Origin: Scytalidium lignicola
Lineage: Eukaryota > Ascomycota > Leotiomycetes
Assembly: GCA_002812745.2 (NCBI GenBank)
Contig: NCSJ02000095.1
Coordinates: 1 to 64,000, forward strand
DNA: 64,000 nucleotides
Direction of reading: 5' to 3'
Below the pieces are notes generated by a model that saw nothing but the letters and a program-made list of their open reading frames with translations, had not been told where the DNA came from and ran no database searches. This document shows, one piece after another, positions 34,967-47,449 of the stretch (the first letter of the stretch is position 1; each line of letters opens with the position of its first letter). The position numbers and the translations under genes are program-made.

Positions 34967-37563
34967 TCAAGAGGCATGCTGAAGAGGATTCAAAGGCTGC
35001 GAGACTGGATTAGGAGGGAAAACACCAATCCTAATCTCCCCAAATGGCAATGGCTCCCGCTCATCGCCCTCTGGAATATCCTGCTCAACCAAAACAACAC
35101 CTTTCGTAGCGAGCGTGAGAACATGATAAAACGCCTGAGCTGCAACAACAGGGCTATGGTCCCCAGGAGCGAACAACTCCTCAAAAGAAATGTACCGCCG
35201 TGCATGCCACTTCTGTTCATCGTTAGTGCTAGCGCCGTAATGATCTTCGTCATCGTCATAATTGTTCTTTTCCTCGATGCTGTTCCAGACATAATCAAAG
35301 AAGTTCCCTGCCTCGCGATCAAGGACCTGCTTAATCCACTGCGAGGAAGAAGCAGTTTGCGTGTCTACTGCTGCCGCAGGACCGAATATATCGTAATCCT
35401 TCAACACTCCATTGTTTGATGTCCCTGCTCCCGAGCCTGCAGATCGGTTCGACGAGAGGAGCGGGAAAGGATAGTTAACTGTGGCGCGGCGAAGGATAGC
35501 ATCGTCGTCCTCGGTGAGAACCGTGCGATCTTCGTCATCGTCACGGCCGTAGGTGATGAGGTCAGCGGGAAGAGTTGTGCCACGACCGACGAGGGGAGAA
35601 GCGCTCGGGAGTCGATTTCCATGTTGAGAGCCGAGTTGGGAACTTGCTATTCCTCGAAGCGCAAGGGAGGATGAGCGGCCATGAGTGTGAGAATTGACAC
35701 TCGCGGAAATGTTCCAGGGCATGAAGCTGGAAGCGTAGTCTTGAAGGGCAGAAGCAGCGTCACGGCCAACTTCCCCACTGTCGTCTATGCCCATACTCAT
35801 CATCATGTCATCGTCGTGGTAACCAGCTCCCCGTCCAAGTTGTTCTTCATCCTGATCCTGGCGTGTACGGACTCGACGAGTCTCACTGTCCTCAGAATCC
35901 GAGCTCTCTTCGTCCCGAGGATGTTTTCCGGTGACGCGGAGAGATGTACCCATAATATCTGGCATAAGGTACGAACCCGAAAACATATATAGTCGATTGA
36001 GAAATTTCTCGGAGCCATAACCACGTCCAACGTTGTTGATTCCATTGCCGAGGACAAACTCATAAGCTCTGTTCTTCGCATCAACCCTCTGTCGATTATT
36101 GAACTTGGCTTCCTTGGCCTTAGTCATATTCTCAATATATCCCTCCTGCCATTCCATGAGTGTTGCCTTTGTAACTTGGCATTCTTCATCCATAGCAAGA
36201 CGCTTTGGCAGTCTTTTCTGACGCTGATGCCGACGTTTTGCTGAAGCTACTGCGGTATCAGATGACTGCTCCAAGGTAAAGGAAGGATCGGATCTTGGAA
36301 CGTTTGCTCCCTGAACTGCTCCAGTCATAAGCGGCTCGGCATCTGGAAGCAGTTCGATCTCATCATAATCAACAGGCTTATTGACATCAATCTGATCATG
36401 CAGAACACGAGAACCTGCGTCCTTTACGTGCTCACGATGAACAGGTCTGCTGTTCGCTAAATGATCACCACCAATCCTGCTACTCTGTCCACCTCGATGA
36501 AGCTCATCTTCTGGAGCCAGGATCTCACGAAAGTTCCCATCGGCATCAAACTCAAACGTGGAGTCATCAAAAAGAATATGCTCTTCATCTTCAAAGAATC
36601 CACCAGTGCCACCAACAATACCCTTCTGGAGAGAGGAGGCATCACCACTGCCTTTGAATGCATCGTGTATTGGCAGCTGGTAGGTAGCAGTAGTACCTGC
36701 TGCACCTGCGCCAGCACTAGAGGATGGAATATTAAGTCTTAGGACCGAGCCATGTGGTGGCGGCGTGGAATTGAGTTGCGTATGAGGAGATATAGAGAGG
36801 ATAGAGCGCTGAGTATCGTTTCCGAGGATATCAAGCATCGAGAAATCCAAGTTCAGGGGAGGTAGGGCTTGATCGAGAGCAAAGGCTGGATCATCTTGAA
36901 GGATGAGCTGGTTAGGGCTGAGAAAGTATGTTAGAGGGAGGGGTCTAATATACAAAGGAGTATAAAGTTAATGCCGACTTACTTTGCTTTACCCGCATCC
37001 TGAACCAACTTATCATCCCTAGCAGAGTGTAGCAGGCTTCGGATGTGATTCTGCGCGACTTGGGCATCGGCAAGGACGTAGCCACACTGCTGAGAGTAGA
37101 CGCGAGATACTCCATAGCTTTTGATTCCAACGAGTCAATAAAGGTCTCTAGTCATGGAGATATATAAAATGTATACGCACAGAAGATTGCTTTGGAGTCT
37201 CAATGCCAACGGAGCATTGGGTTCAATGATAGTCTGGCATGCCTTGCGGACATCCACTTCGAGGATTGCCTTTCGATTCAGTCTCTTGCTGTTGGATTTC
37301 GCGCCTAGAGTCGCGACCAGCCTGTAAAAGATAAATATTTCGTTAATTATTTATATCATTCATCGTTTAAAAAAGATCCAGGATGTTGTTGTAAATGAAC
37401 AAATTAAGGGCTATTTGATCGTGCTAAGGTACTAAGGGGGTAAAGAACTCACCAGACTGTAGAAACGCCATACTTCCTGCTGGTCAAGACTATTTCGTTG
37501 TATCAGCAACTCTATTGACGGTAATTAATTAACCATACACTTACTCTCATAGCTGTAAAACAT
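34967..37563 (-). CDS. REC8: Meiotic cohesin kleisin Rec8
   Basis: Rec8 replaces Scc1/Rad21 in the meiotic cohesin ring and protects sister cohesion until anaphase II. Five exons: 37545-37563, 37453-37489, 37181-37321, 36983-37117 and 34967-36917, GT-AG with fitting phases, give 760 residues. The N-terminal kleisin domain starts MFYSYEILTSRKYGVSTVW and contains CQTIIEPNAPLALRLQSNLL and YGVSRVYSQQCGY; this wording is nearer to Rec8 than to Rad21, whose start reads more like MFYSE-LLSKTGPLA. The middle is acidic and disordered, with many Ser/Asp/Glu stretches (candidate phosphorylation and separase sites). The C-terminal winged-helix part (FEELFAPGDHSPVVAAQAFYHVLTL, here given as FEELFAPGDHSP then AFYHVLTLATKG) binds Smc3-Smc1 partners. 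An ACGCGT hexamer lies 18 bases upstream of the ATG. Confidence 0.88.
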
Positions 37564-38456
37564 CTTTATTATCCCCTCTAACGCGTCGATAACTTGCGCC
37601 TACCCTGATTGTTCAATAGAAAAAGATCTCCCTCAGAAGGGTTAACAGGAGAGAAACAGTAATTAGAGGAATATAAAGAATCAACGAATTGAAATTAAAT
37701 GAATATAGAATAATAGGGGGCAAAGGATAAGAATCTAGAAAAGTAATAGAAAGAAAGTGGTGATTAAACCTTCATTTGCCGGAAGAAAGATATATATTTC
37801 GCGTTTAAAGGTGTGTAAGAGGAGAATGTTGGGAAGTAAATTTTCTATCCATCAACCAGCAACCTCACTTTCAAGGTCTCTTCAACGAACTCTTCTAACT
37901 CTATTATCTCTTTTTTATCCTGTCTTTTCTAGCGGTCCCACTGATTACAGTCCAAATCCAAAGCTCTCCTAAATTATATTACCAAACAAGAATATTTCAC
38001 AGGAAAAGTTAAAATGAGTGAGAAATTCTAGGTATAAAAAGAAAAATGTTTATTCTAATGAGTGATGACCTGCTTTTCCACAGAAAATACGCGTGAAGAC
38101 GCAGTACTCATCAAAACTGGGAGGTACTATTGTAAAGCGGTACCTGTGAACGCCCAAACCATGCTAACAAGCCGCTCTAAAAACCTCTTCCAGATGCAAT
38201 GCAATTCAGAAATAAAATAAATGCAGGTCCCGTCCCTTGTCTAACATGCGAAAAGCAATACTGGAAAATCCGATCCCTTAGATATATGCAATGAGAATTA
38301 ACGGAGGTGACAATGAAGCAACGCTAGACTATTAGAACGGGGCTTCTGTATGTACTGTACCAAACAACACTTTTTGGCCAATTTCTAAATCATAATTCGT
38401 AAATATACCAACCCCAACGAGCAATCTTTGGCAGAAGTTTCAGCAAACATTCCAGT
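37564..38456. other. Intergenic region between REC8 promoter and Flc/TRP-like gene 3' end
   Basis: Contains the REC8 promoter, with ACGCGT at 37581-37586, and the 3' untranslated region of the next gene. A GTACTGTAC palindrome lies at 38352-38360. No gene is supported. Confidence 0.45.
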
Positions 38457-41375
38457 TCAATGATTTGCCATCGAGTGAGAAGCGTAAGTGGAAGCCTCAG
38501 CCTCTCCTTGTCGTTGCTCCTCAACGGTCTCTGGTGTAGATGGTACTACACTGTTTCTTGAGGTAGACGACCCAGCTGCCGGGTTACTAACGGACCTTGT
38601 ACCAACCTGGCTTAACCGTTTTGAGGGTGTATTCGCCGAGCTCCCCTCCACTCTTTCAAACTCGTGTTGGTAATTGCTGAAATCCCTTGAAGTCCAACTT
38701 GCACGATGAACACGTGCTCCGAATGGAACATTCCCAACATTGGAGTAACTGCTGCGAACACTATGTACCATGCTAGCTCTGCTTTTGCGGTTCGGGATCG
38801 AGTTTTGAGGATGCTCTGGAATCGGCTGAATTACACCAGGAAGTACTTCATCGTCTTCATCCTCGTCCTCGATCTTAGGTGCACGACGGACTGAATTAAC
38901 GTTGAAATACGGCTCTTTCGGCCCTTCGGGTTCTTGTGCTTCTGGCTCCGGTTGGCGTGGCTGGTCCGCTGCTCTCTGCTCGATATGCTTAAAGTATTTA
39001 ATGCGGATGGGTTCCATGAATTTGGGGGAAATAATATCGCGGTTTCGTGCAACAGACATGTAACTTGAGATGAGACCCAGGGTAATTAAAATAATCGTGC
39101 CGATGACCAGAAACCCTTGGATAACGATGATGACGACCCCGATTACCGTTGTTGGGATACGTGCTAGGTTGTATTGTGGAAGGAAAGCGACGCAGAGACC
39201 GGCTGTTAGCACTTTGCTAATGCTGAGCATGTAGACAGCCAGGGCAGTATTCCTATCTCCTTCAAAGGGGCGTATTGCCCAAATCATAATCAAGGCTAGG
39301 AATTCAACGACGAGGATACCGAAAACCTGTGTATTTGGACTTCCCCTAGCACCACCTATAAAGCAAGCTCGAAGCATCTGGTAGATCACCCATGGCGCGA
39401 AGAACCACCATCGGCTTTTGCGGTAGTGCGAAGTCAACCATCCGAATTGCTTTAGAAAGCCCATATCTTCATGCACACTTTGCATGCTGGAATCGCGATT
39501 GACATGGTGTATACGGAAGAAGGATACGGATCCTGCAAAAGTCCTCGACTTGTTTTTCTCCTCCAGCTTGCTCTCTCTGATAGTCGTATACCACGGAATA
39601 AACCTCATCACNTTTTTTGCGTTGGAAATGGATGCGGTCAGGAGAGGACTGGTATCGCCCAAATCGCAACCGGGAGTAGCATGCGTAGAATGAGACACCG
39701 AATACCATAAGCAAAAATATGAGGAAGATGACCACCGCAACTGCGGTGATCCCACCTTTGCCTCCGAGTGACAACTGGTATAGTGACAGAGTCATAATGG
39801 AGAAGAACCCAATCAGCATTGATCGGAGGACAATGACACCCATGAAACCTAGCCAATGACTACGGAAGAACGCAAGCCCGTCGTTCTTAATCAATTTCAT
39901 AGAACTGAGTGCTTCTAGCGAAAACTTGAAGAGAACGGTAAGCGCAAGGAGGATACCTAATAGGATTAGAAACCACAACAATCCGACCAGGAAGGCATCC
40001 GCTACAGGTACTCCAACCTCGGAGAGTTCACCCTGGAAATGGGTCCAATTGCCAGGGATTGGAAGGCCCTTAGCAACGGGAGGTCCATTCCAATCGTACT
40101 GCTTCGTTTCATTACTTGAGCTGGTGGCGCGCTTAGATAGCCTGTTGAGCATTTCATAACCTCTTTTCCATGATTGGGATTCTCTGTCTACAACCTGAGT
40201 CAGGGATATTGAGCGCCCGTAAATTTGCTGCAGCAAGCCGCCATTGTTGTTGATTGTGGTAGAACCAGCTCCACCTACTTGGCTAGAGTTACCCGTCACA
40301 CCAACAAAGTTGTCGACTGTGTTGATTATCGATGAGACGGGGATGATTCCAGCAGACCAGGCAAAATTACTCCAGAAAGCTGCACAAACACTGGGCCAGT
40401 TCACTGACAGTGCACCAGTGAAGAATATTGACTGGAAGACCTCAAATACCACTAGCACAGGGAGGGAATGAGCATAATGCATCCGCATGTGTGGAAGGCT
40501 AACTCCATAGATCGCAGTTGCAAAAGATCCAAGCATGGTGAAGGCCGTAAAGACGCCTAGAACCGAGCTGATAGCGGCCGGATGAGAGAAAGTAGCCCCG
40601 TTCCTCATGACGGCCTGGAAGCAGCCGATTTGGGTTTGGGTTGAGTTGGAGAATATTCGGAGGGTAGCCGAGCCTTCGAAGTCGGGGATTGAAAGAGCGA
40701 TATCAGGAATACCGGACACATCGGACTGTGAAACTGGAATGATGGCTTCGGCGAAGATGGGGATTGAAGCGTTCATTGGACATAGACTATTGATTATTAG
40801 CAATGAGAGCGAGCTTCACACAAGAAAAAGATGATTGATACCCACCCTTGCATGTTGGTACCACAAGGGTTGAATGTCAAGTCGTATCGATTTTCTCCAT
40901 CTGCGCAGTCAGTCAGTATCTCACTTCGGAATCCAATCGTCGTATCTAATGGATACTTACATGCATCGACTTCTATATATACTGGACCAAAAAAAAACAT
41001 TAGTTAGATAAAACGCAGGATGGAGGCCTTCTCAGGGACCAGCTACTCACACATGACTTCCTCACTCGCCAGATTCGTAGCTCCAGAGATATGGAACAAG
41101 ACCGTCATGTTATCGGCATAATAGGCAGCATCGAAAGCCGTAACATTGAGCAGACTTTGCCCTCCCATACAATCTCCAAAGCTGCCCGTGTACAGTGCGG
41201 GATGTCGACTATCTAACAGCTGGCGGGTGACTCCTTGAGCGTCTGTTCCCGTAACGTACACATCAGGGGTGGAAGCGGCCTGTATCGAAGAGAAGAGGGA
41301 GCTGAGGAGTACGAGAGAGGTGAAGAACGTCCTCGTCCATGGTGTTTGGACTGATAACGAGGGAAACCAAGCCAT
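38457..41375 (-). CDS. Flc/TRP-like membrane protein with ML-like lumenal domain
   Basis: Fungal family that includes yeast Flc1-3 (flavin/haem carriers, ER) and S. pombe Pkd2 (TRP-like channel linked to membrane tension and Ca2+). Four exons: 41051-41375, 40961-40981 (a 21-nt microexon), 40846-40900 and 38457-40786. The N at 39612 has to be removed; then HFQRKK runs on to VMRFIPW and the total is 909 residues. A signal peptide (about residues 1-34, ending SIQAAS) leads into an ML-like domain with cysteines and N-glycosylation sequons (to about 200). About nine hydrophobic spans follow to about residue 690, then a long acidic and Ser-rich cytosolic tail (about 700-909). Length and order of parts match the family. 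Whether it is a carrier or a channel cannot be told from sequence. Confidence 0.88.
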
Positions 41376-42174
41376 GGTGGTGGAAAGCGGGAACAATTGG
41401 GTTGGAACTGGCTTGGATCGCCCGTCGATGGGGATTCAATCCGTCGAGACAACGCAATTACGCTGTCGCCCTCGTGGTGGTGGTTATGGTGATTGTTTTG
41501 GTAAGTTGATGAGATAAAGTTTAGGGGTGGTTGAGGATTAGATAGTTTCTCTCGTATTCCTCACGTCAAGCTGGTATCCAATACCAGACAAGGCGATTGG
41601 GAGGTGAAACTTTTACTGCGTTTGCCGTTGTCTTGGCCCCAGGCCAGCTGGCGCGGTGTTACGATGGAAGGATAGGATACAGAAATGGTCGTCAAGTTAG
41701 TTTCGAGGTCTGTGGCTCTCAAATTTGGGAGCTGGGGGGAGCTCTCGGCGCTGACGACGACGACCAAACGGACGTGAGGTTCCTCGTCTTCTACCGCGAG
41801 AGGAGCGGAGGGCGATAAAGGCACACAGGGACCATGGTTTCCCGGAAGAGCTTGGACAAAAGGGCCTGGTTGAAGATAGAAGGAGAGAAAGGAGCCGTGG
41901 ATTGGTGTCGTCTGAGGCGAATCTCAAAAGAAGGAAGGATATATCTGGAAGGCTGGCAAAACGAGAGTTGAAAGAAAGAAAGTTGGCTGCACTACCCAAG
42001 TACGTGCATCTGGCGTTGAGACAAAGTCTTGGAAGTGGCTTTGGGCTCGAAGCGTTGTTGCGAGCGTACGAGTTAGCGTTGGCGGGCGATTGGCTGGGCA
42101 AGGTGACAAGTGACCCTGGGAGCAGTCGCTGTGTAAGCGCGCTATTTTCCCCGATGCACCGTCCCAAGCATCAA

Positions 42175-42212
42175 CACACTCTCACACTCTCACACACTCT
42201 CACACAACATCC
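42175..42212. repeat. CACACTCT-type microsatellite
   Basis: Imperfect tandem copies of CACACTCT/CACTCT in the gene-free region. Confidence 0.8.
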
Positions 42213-43636
42213 AGATTCCAGACGCAAGGGGAAGCACCTCATTACGTCAGACACGGCGCTTCCTTTCTTTCTTTCTGGTCAATTGCCGCGCGCGCACACA
42301 AGCAACGGCTCTCTTGGCTCTCGTGTGTTCGAAGGAAGCGCCGCCCAGAGGAATACGAGCAGGAGTAATTAGCTGTTGATGGTTGACGGTTGACGCATGG
42401 AATTAGAGCCCATAGTCTACTCCATCTCGAATCGAACCGTTAGGGTTAGAGCGTCAGCAAACAATTACCGGTAGTGGTGTGTCTGCCCGGTGGTGGGATA
42501 CAGCAAGTATTGGGGGGTTGTGTGTGTGGGAANGGGGGGTGTGGAGGTATCATCATCCCACGGGAAACAAAAACCACCATTCGAACGAATAGCTGCAGCC
42601 ACAATTCTTCCATCAGTGGCTTCACATCACAACTGGCTTTCACGTACCCGTATGACTATCATGACGTTAGAGCCATTAGAGCAACGCTCGCCCCGTGGTA
42701 GCGAGTAAGGAAGAATTGCTTGGAAGCTCCAGCAACGTCAGCGCCGTAGAAAGTAACTAAACCAAAATCCGTCTCTCCTTCACAACTGCCAACCACCCCC
42801 CACCCCCNATCAATATCATCGCTGTACTTCCGGGAAGGATCCGTAAGATGCTTACTGTGGCACCCGACCCGTGATTGCGCACAACAGCAAACTCTATGTT
42901 GCAAAAAGGTACAAGAAATTGAGAATTATGTTGCGCATAAGAATACAGTAATACAGTACAGTAGTACCGTGTGGATAAGGGCCAAATGCCAAATGCCAAA
43001 TGCAAAGTGCAAAATGCACGACGACGTATGCACCTGCCCAGAAAGGTCAAATCTGCTAACGAGTAACTTAGTGGCCGGCGTTCCGGTGGTGGGTGCAGCA
43101 GCTGGTCGATGACGAATCACGAATGATAAGAGAGACATGCTCTCTACTACTGGTACGGAGTCCTGTTCTACTTCAACTACGGACTGAGACCTGCCTGCAC
43201 CTCTTCAACCAATTGTGAATAATGAGCTGTCCATATCCGTATCCATATCCATACATCGTTGGACGAGACGGGGAATAATTGAGTATTAATTAATTAAGGT
43301 CCAGGGTTGTCGAGCGAGGCAGGCACACACCACACGCGACTCGTGTGAACGGCCGTCTTGGCATTTCTTATCGTTGCGCTGGATTGCGCTGGACATGGTT
43401 TCTCTCGGATAATTAATTAATTAATTAGATCTTTGGGCCGAATACAGCATCTCGTGGCGATGCACACAATAATCTGTATGTACGGTACTGTAACATTACC
43501 CGTGCCGTGTTGCACAACGTAGAAGAGTAGTACAGTACTAGACCGATTGTACAGTAGAACGTTCGCTACCGTTATAATTGATTATTCTAACGTTGAGCCA
43601 CGCCGCCAGAAGCCCAGAACTTCACCGCTCTTCTTA

Positions 43637-43652
43637 CTGTAGTTAACTACAG
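43637..43652. repeat. Perfect 16-bp palindrome
   Basis: CTGTAGTTAACTACAG reads the same on both strands. It lies inside the cluster of GTACNGTAC motifs and could be a dimer binding site; no factor is identified. Confidence 0.7.
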
Positions 43653-45006
43653 CAGTGCCCCCCCGCCACCAAGCCGTTCGCTCATTCAATAGCATCATCC
43701 AGCCTTCACCACAATTGCCGTCTCCTTGCTCTCGCGCTTTTTCCAAGCAGGGAAAATACTGTACCGTACAAGTACTGTACTGCCATAACTCCAGGAATCA
43801 GACGAAAAGCAGCAAACTCTAGCCCTCGAATAAGGTCATCATCATCCAATCTTAACCGGTGGATCGAACGAGCTTGGCCGAAGGGGGCTTGTAACAACGT
43901 CTACCAGTTACTGTTTCTCTTCTCCAACCAAAAGGGCCCGCGCGTCAAAAACTAGAGGACCGCGAGCGAGATGGATGATACGACAATCTTATTATTATTG
44001 CAACATCGTAACTACTGTATTATTCAACCCCTTATTATTTTGGTTATCTCCGCAGAGGCTCCGATTTAGACTTTATCCCAGGTACGAAGGAATTAATCTT
44101 TCGGCTCAAGCTCCATTCACTAAGATGCCAATGTATAAAATTTGCAGGGTGCATGTATCAACTTGTGTTTCCAAGTAGTCTACCGCTACCTGCCAGCCAG
44201 TCGTTTCTCAGTCACGGTGGCAATCTCATACCCAATCACATAACTACTGTATTCCTCCTGCATTGACTTATCTTTGTATAGTAGCCAGTATTTTAATCTC
44301 AAGTAGTAAGATCTCGAACTACATACGTCCACATCATCGCAATCTGTTCCTATCGTATAGATTAATGGCCTTCATTAATCTAAATTCCTCAATCCAACTT
44401 TTATTTTTTTTGCGAAATATGTCAAAAAGAATAGAAACAATTTAAACAAATACGTCATGTATCTACCGTCTTTTAGCGGAATTCTAGCCAGCGGCCAGTG
44501 TAGAGATCTCATAGTAGTTTGATTACTATAACTTGTATCAATTAAGTTACTACTTATTACCATTGTCACTGTGCAACGTGCAAAGTGCCAGCCAATCCTC
44601 CCGTTTTCCATAAAACTAAATGGAGAAGAACTCCAAGGCAGTTTTATAAAATAACTTCTATGCTATTTATTTTATCTTGCTATTTCAAAATCTATCCTTC
44701 TAGATCATCCTTCTAAATTGTTCAGGACAGATTCTATGCACATCTCCAATCATTCATTATTCATGGTAAATCATGGACAAATTACTTTCCTTTGTCTCAT
44801 TATAATCCAGCCCCAGCACCATCTCATGTTCTTAGCCATAATCCTCGCGATATCGATTCATGTGACTATTGCAGGTACCTTTTTATCAGCATCCAAGCAT
44901 CCCAATATCAGCAAGTAGAAAGTGAATGAGATAAGGTGGTGCCATATGGGAGCAGCTTGGGTTAATAGGGTGTCGCAGCGTTGAAAAGAATGCCATCTAT
45001 CCATCT

Positions 45007-47091
45007 CTATGCGTCTAACTTCAGTCTTTCCAATAGCACATCAATCTTCTGGAGGAGAACTTGATAATTGATCGCATCAGCCGCAAACTCGTCACCAGCA
45101 ATTTCGCCGTCCAATGTTCTAATTTCACCGCTGAGAAACGGATTAGGTGCAGGATTAGCGGTTGCACTATCGTTACTTTTGTTTGTTTCATTCGAGCTTA
45201 GATCAATGGCTTCGTCTGAATGCAGCGGGTTTGTATTGGCAGCCTTAATATCAGAAGCTAGCGCGATATCTCCTGCATTTTCTGGGTTGATCTCTCCGTT
45301 CTCATCCATCATGTCTTCTAACCCAGAGTCCTCGAACCGAAGACGGAATCTTTCTGAAAGATAATATCGAATGCTATTTGTATATTAGTGTTCAATCCGT
45401 TCACCACTTGCACGACAAACTTACTCGTCAAGCAGTTCAATTGTATCCGTCTCTTGTCTCTTTTCTATTCTGGATGCACTTTCCTTGATCAGTTCCTCAA
45501 ACTCTGCTTCGTCGATGTAATCCTCTAGTCGATAAGCTATGTACCTCGCACCAAACTCCTCCAGGCGCTGTACCCTAGTTATCCATCCTGCTCTCATCAC
45601 ATCGTACACATTAATAGGCTCCTCCTCTACGTCCTCGCCAGCATCAACGTGGGTCCGGTCGACAAGCGCGCTGCTGGAACCGCTGCCTAAAGTACTGATA
45701 ACAAGGGCCGCCTTGCTTTTAAGCTTCTCTATAAATAACATATCTGCAGCAAAGAGCACATCAATAGCAAGTTCCAAAGGTATATCGGCTTTTTCAGTAT
45801 ACAAGAAATCTAATACAATTTCAAGTACTGCTGGAGAGCAATCCACGTTAACTATTTGCAGGTATTCTGTTTGCTGTGCCTCTTGGAACTCCGAGGCAAA
45901 CATCGTTTGGAAGTATTCCGATCTTAATAGCATTGCACGATGCGCTGGGAATAATACTGATCGCCGGGGCTTTCGACTCCTGGATGGTGATCGAGAAGAG
46001 ACAAAAGGACCAATTGGAATTCCATTTAACGGTCCTTGTGTATTCCTGACCTTAGGTGTCTCTTGTCCAGATACTAACTCTTCCTCTTCTTTATCCTCGT
46101 TTTCATCGGCTCGGAGGAGAACATCGGCAAAAATTCCGTTATCTCGACTCCACTTCACGTCCTGTGCTTTGCTAGTCTCAACGTCCACCTTATGGTTTAA
46201 AACATTCTCCCGGTACCAAGCCTCAATTTGATCGCGGCCTCGTGTAACCTCTTCTTGATGTCGTTGCCTTGCCAGGCGTCTATCGTGCCCAGCCAGTATT
46301 GCCTCCCATAGCGATTCAATCTCTAAATCCTTGCTAATCTTATCGATGCCTTTAAACACTTCTTCCTCGGTAACAGTACTCCTCGCAGTTAATCCAAGGT
46401 CCGGAGGTACATCGCCTAGGTAAAGGTATCTTAATCCTATTTGGAATGCCTCTGGGGGTATAGTAGCTGCCAGTTTCCAAGTAATTGTCTCCGGAGCAAA
46501 GGCAAGTTTCTTTCTAAAATAAGGTGATCGTGCCGACAATATGAATTTATGCAGATTCCATTGTTCTGAGGCAGCGCTAAGAGAGATATCGGCTGTCTTT
46601 GGTGTCTGTCGTGTAAGCAGAGCCGTAATGTGGGAGGCAAGAGGCTGCAGCGGGTCGGTGCTTTTTGAGTAATCATATTGGAGAAGAAGATTTCGAATTC
46701 GATCGTTTAAAGCATTATATAAACATCTTTCTCCTTGAAATGTATCCCGTTCACATAGCGCGCCTGATTCGAGGAGAAGCTGCACAACTTCGTAATGCCC
46801 GCAAAGACTAGCCTGGGAGACGTTAGCAGCCAGGACATGGAGGGGCTATCTGCGCCCATGTTTGCTCACTAATATCAGAGGTGTATAGTCAAAGAGATCT
46901 CTAGCGTTTATGTTAACTCCCGTTACAATAGCTTCTTGACATCCCTTCAGGTCCCCAATACGGCAAGCGTCGCAAAGATTCTTGAACTCTTTGCTGGTAT
47001 CTAGTGGGCTATCATCCTTTAAAACTCCATCTCGAATAAGTTGATGCTCGTCCTTGAGTTGAACCTCAAGCTCATCCTTTCGAATAACCAT
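45007..47091 (-). CDS. Ankyrin-repeat and double BTB/POZ-domain protein (ABTB1-like)
   Basis: Three exons, 46870-47091, 45425-46812 and 45007-45373, give 658 residues. The first intron (57 nt) has GTGAGC, GCTAAC and CCCAG signals and joins the two halves of an ankyrin repeat (DYTPLIL to ASLCGHYEVVQLLLESGA). The last intron (51 nt) uses acceptor AATAG at 45374; this keeps YYLSERFRLRFEDSG in frame. Order of parts: ankyrin repeats at about 35-105, first BTB at about 135-225, second BTB at about 325-430 (HRAMLLRSEYFQTMF is typical), and an acidic C-terminal tail. Human ABTB1, S. pombe Btb3 and yeast YIL001W share this layout; such proteins can act as Cul3 adaptors. Nuclear or cytosolic; no membrane segment. 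It is divergent from the NIMA kinase gene (358 bp apart). Confidence 0.88.
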
Positions 47092-47449
47092 AGCGACTCC
47101 CAGTACCTGACCAGTCTACAGATAATAATATGGAATAAAATAACCAACTGCTATGTTGCAGGAAAAGAGTGGCAATCAACGTTGTTATCGATTAGCTTTT
47201 GGTTAGCTAATCCCTGCAAAAATGGCGTAGGAAAAATCCGGGGGTGTGGTTGCTGGGCCAACTGACTTTCACACTTCTCTGATGTTTACCACCTGGTCGC
47301 ACACCTAGATGATTCTCCAACACCAGGCACGACAACCAACGACCAGCGCCGACGACAACAAGCCATATGTTTTTGGATGGACTTAGATAATTCGATAATT
47401 TGGAAATCAAGTTAATAATATTGCGGTAAGAGGCAACGACATTGAAAAA
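47092..47449. promoter_or_regulatory. Divergent promoter of the ankyrin/BTB gene and the NIMA kinase gene
   Basis: 358 bp between two start codons, with no coding content. No specific site is identified. Confidence 0.45.

Larger units (their letters stand above)
41376..45006. other. Large gene-free region upstream of the Flc/TRP-like gene
   Basis: 3.6 kb, with no frame I can support on either strand. It contains a CACACTCT-type microsatellite (about 42175-42212), a TAAT tetranucleotide run (about 43410-43428), two Ns flanked by G and C runs (42533 and 42808), a cluster of GTACNGTAC palindromes (43480, 43530, 43761, 43772) and a perfect 16-bp palindrome at 43637-43652. It may be a long regulatory region for the Flc/TRP-like gene, or carry non-coding transcripts; the sequence alone does not decide. 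Confidence 0.5.

Noticed and set aside
42420..42445. Possible tRNA box B (GGTTCGATTC on the minus strand)
   Set aside because: The flanking bases do not form a T stem and there is no box A upstream.
45539..46231. 230-codon open frame on the plus strand
   Set aside because: Antisense to the ankyrin/BTB gene, Ser-rich and of low complexity; explained by the sense-strand codons.
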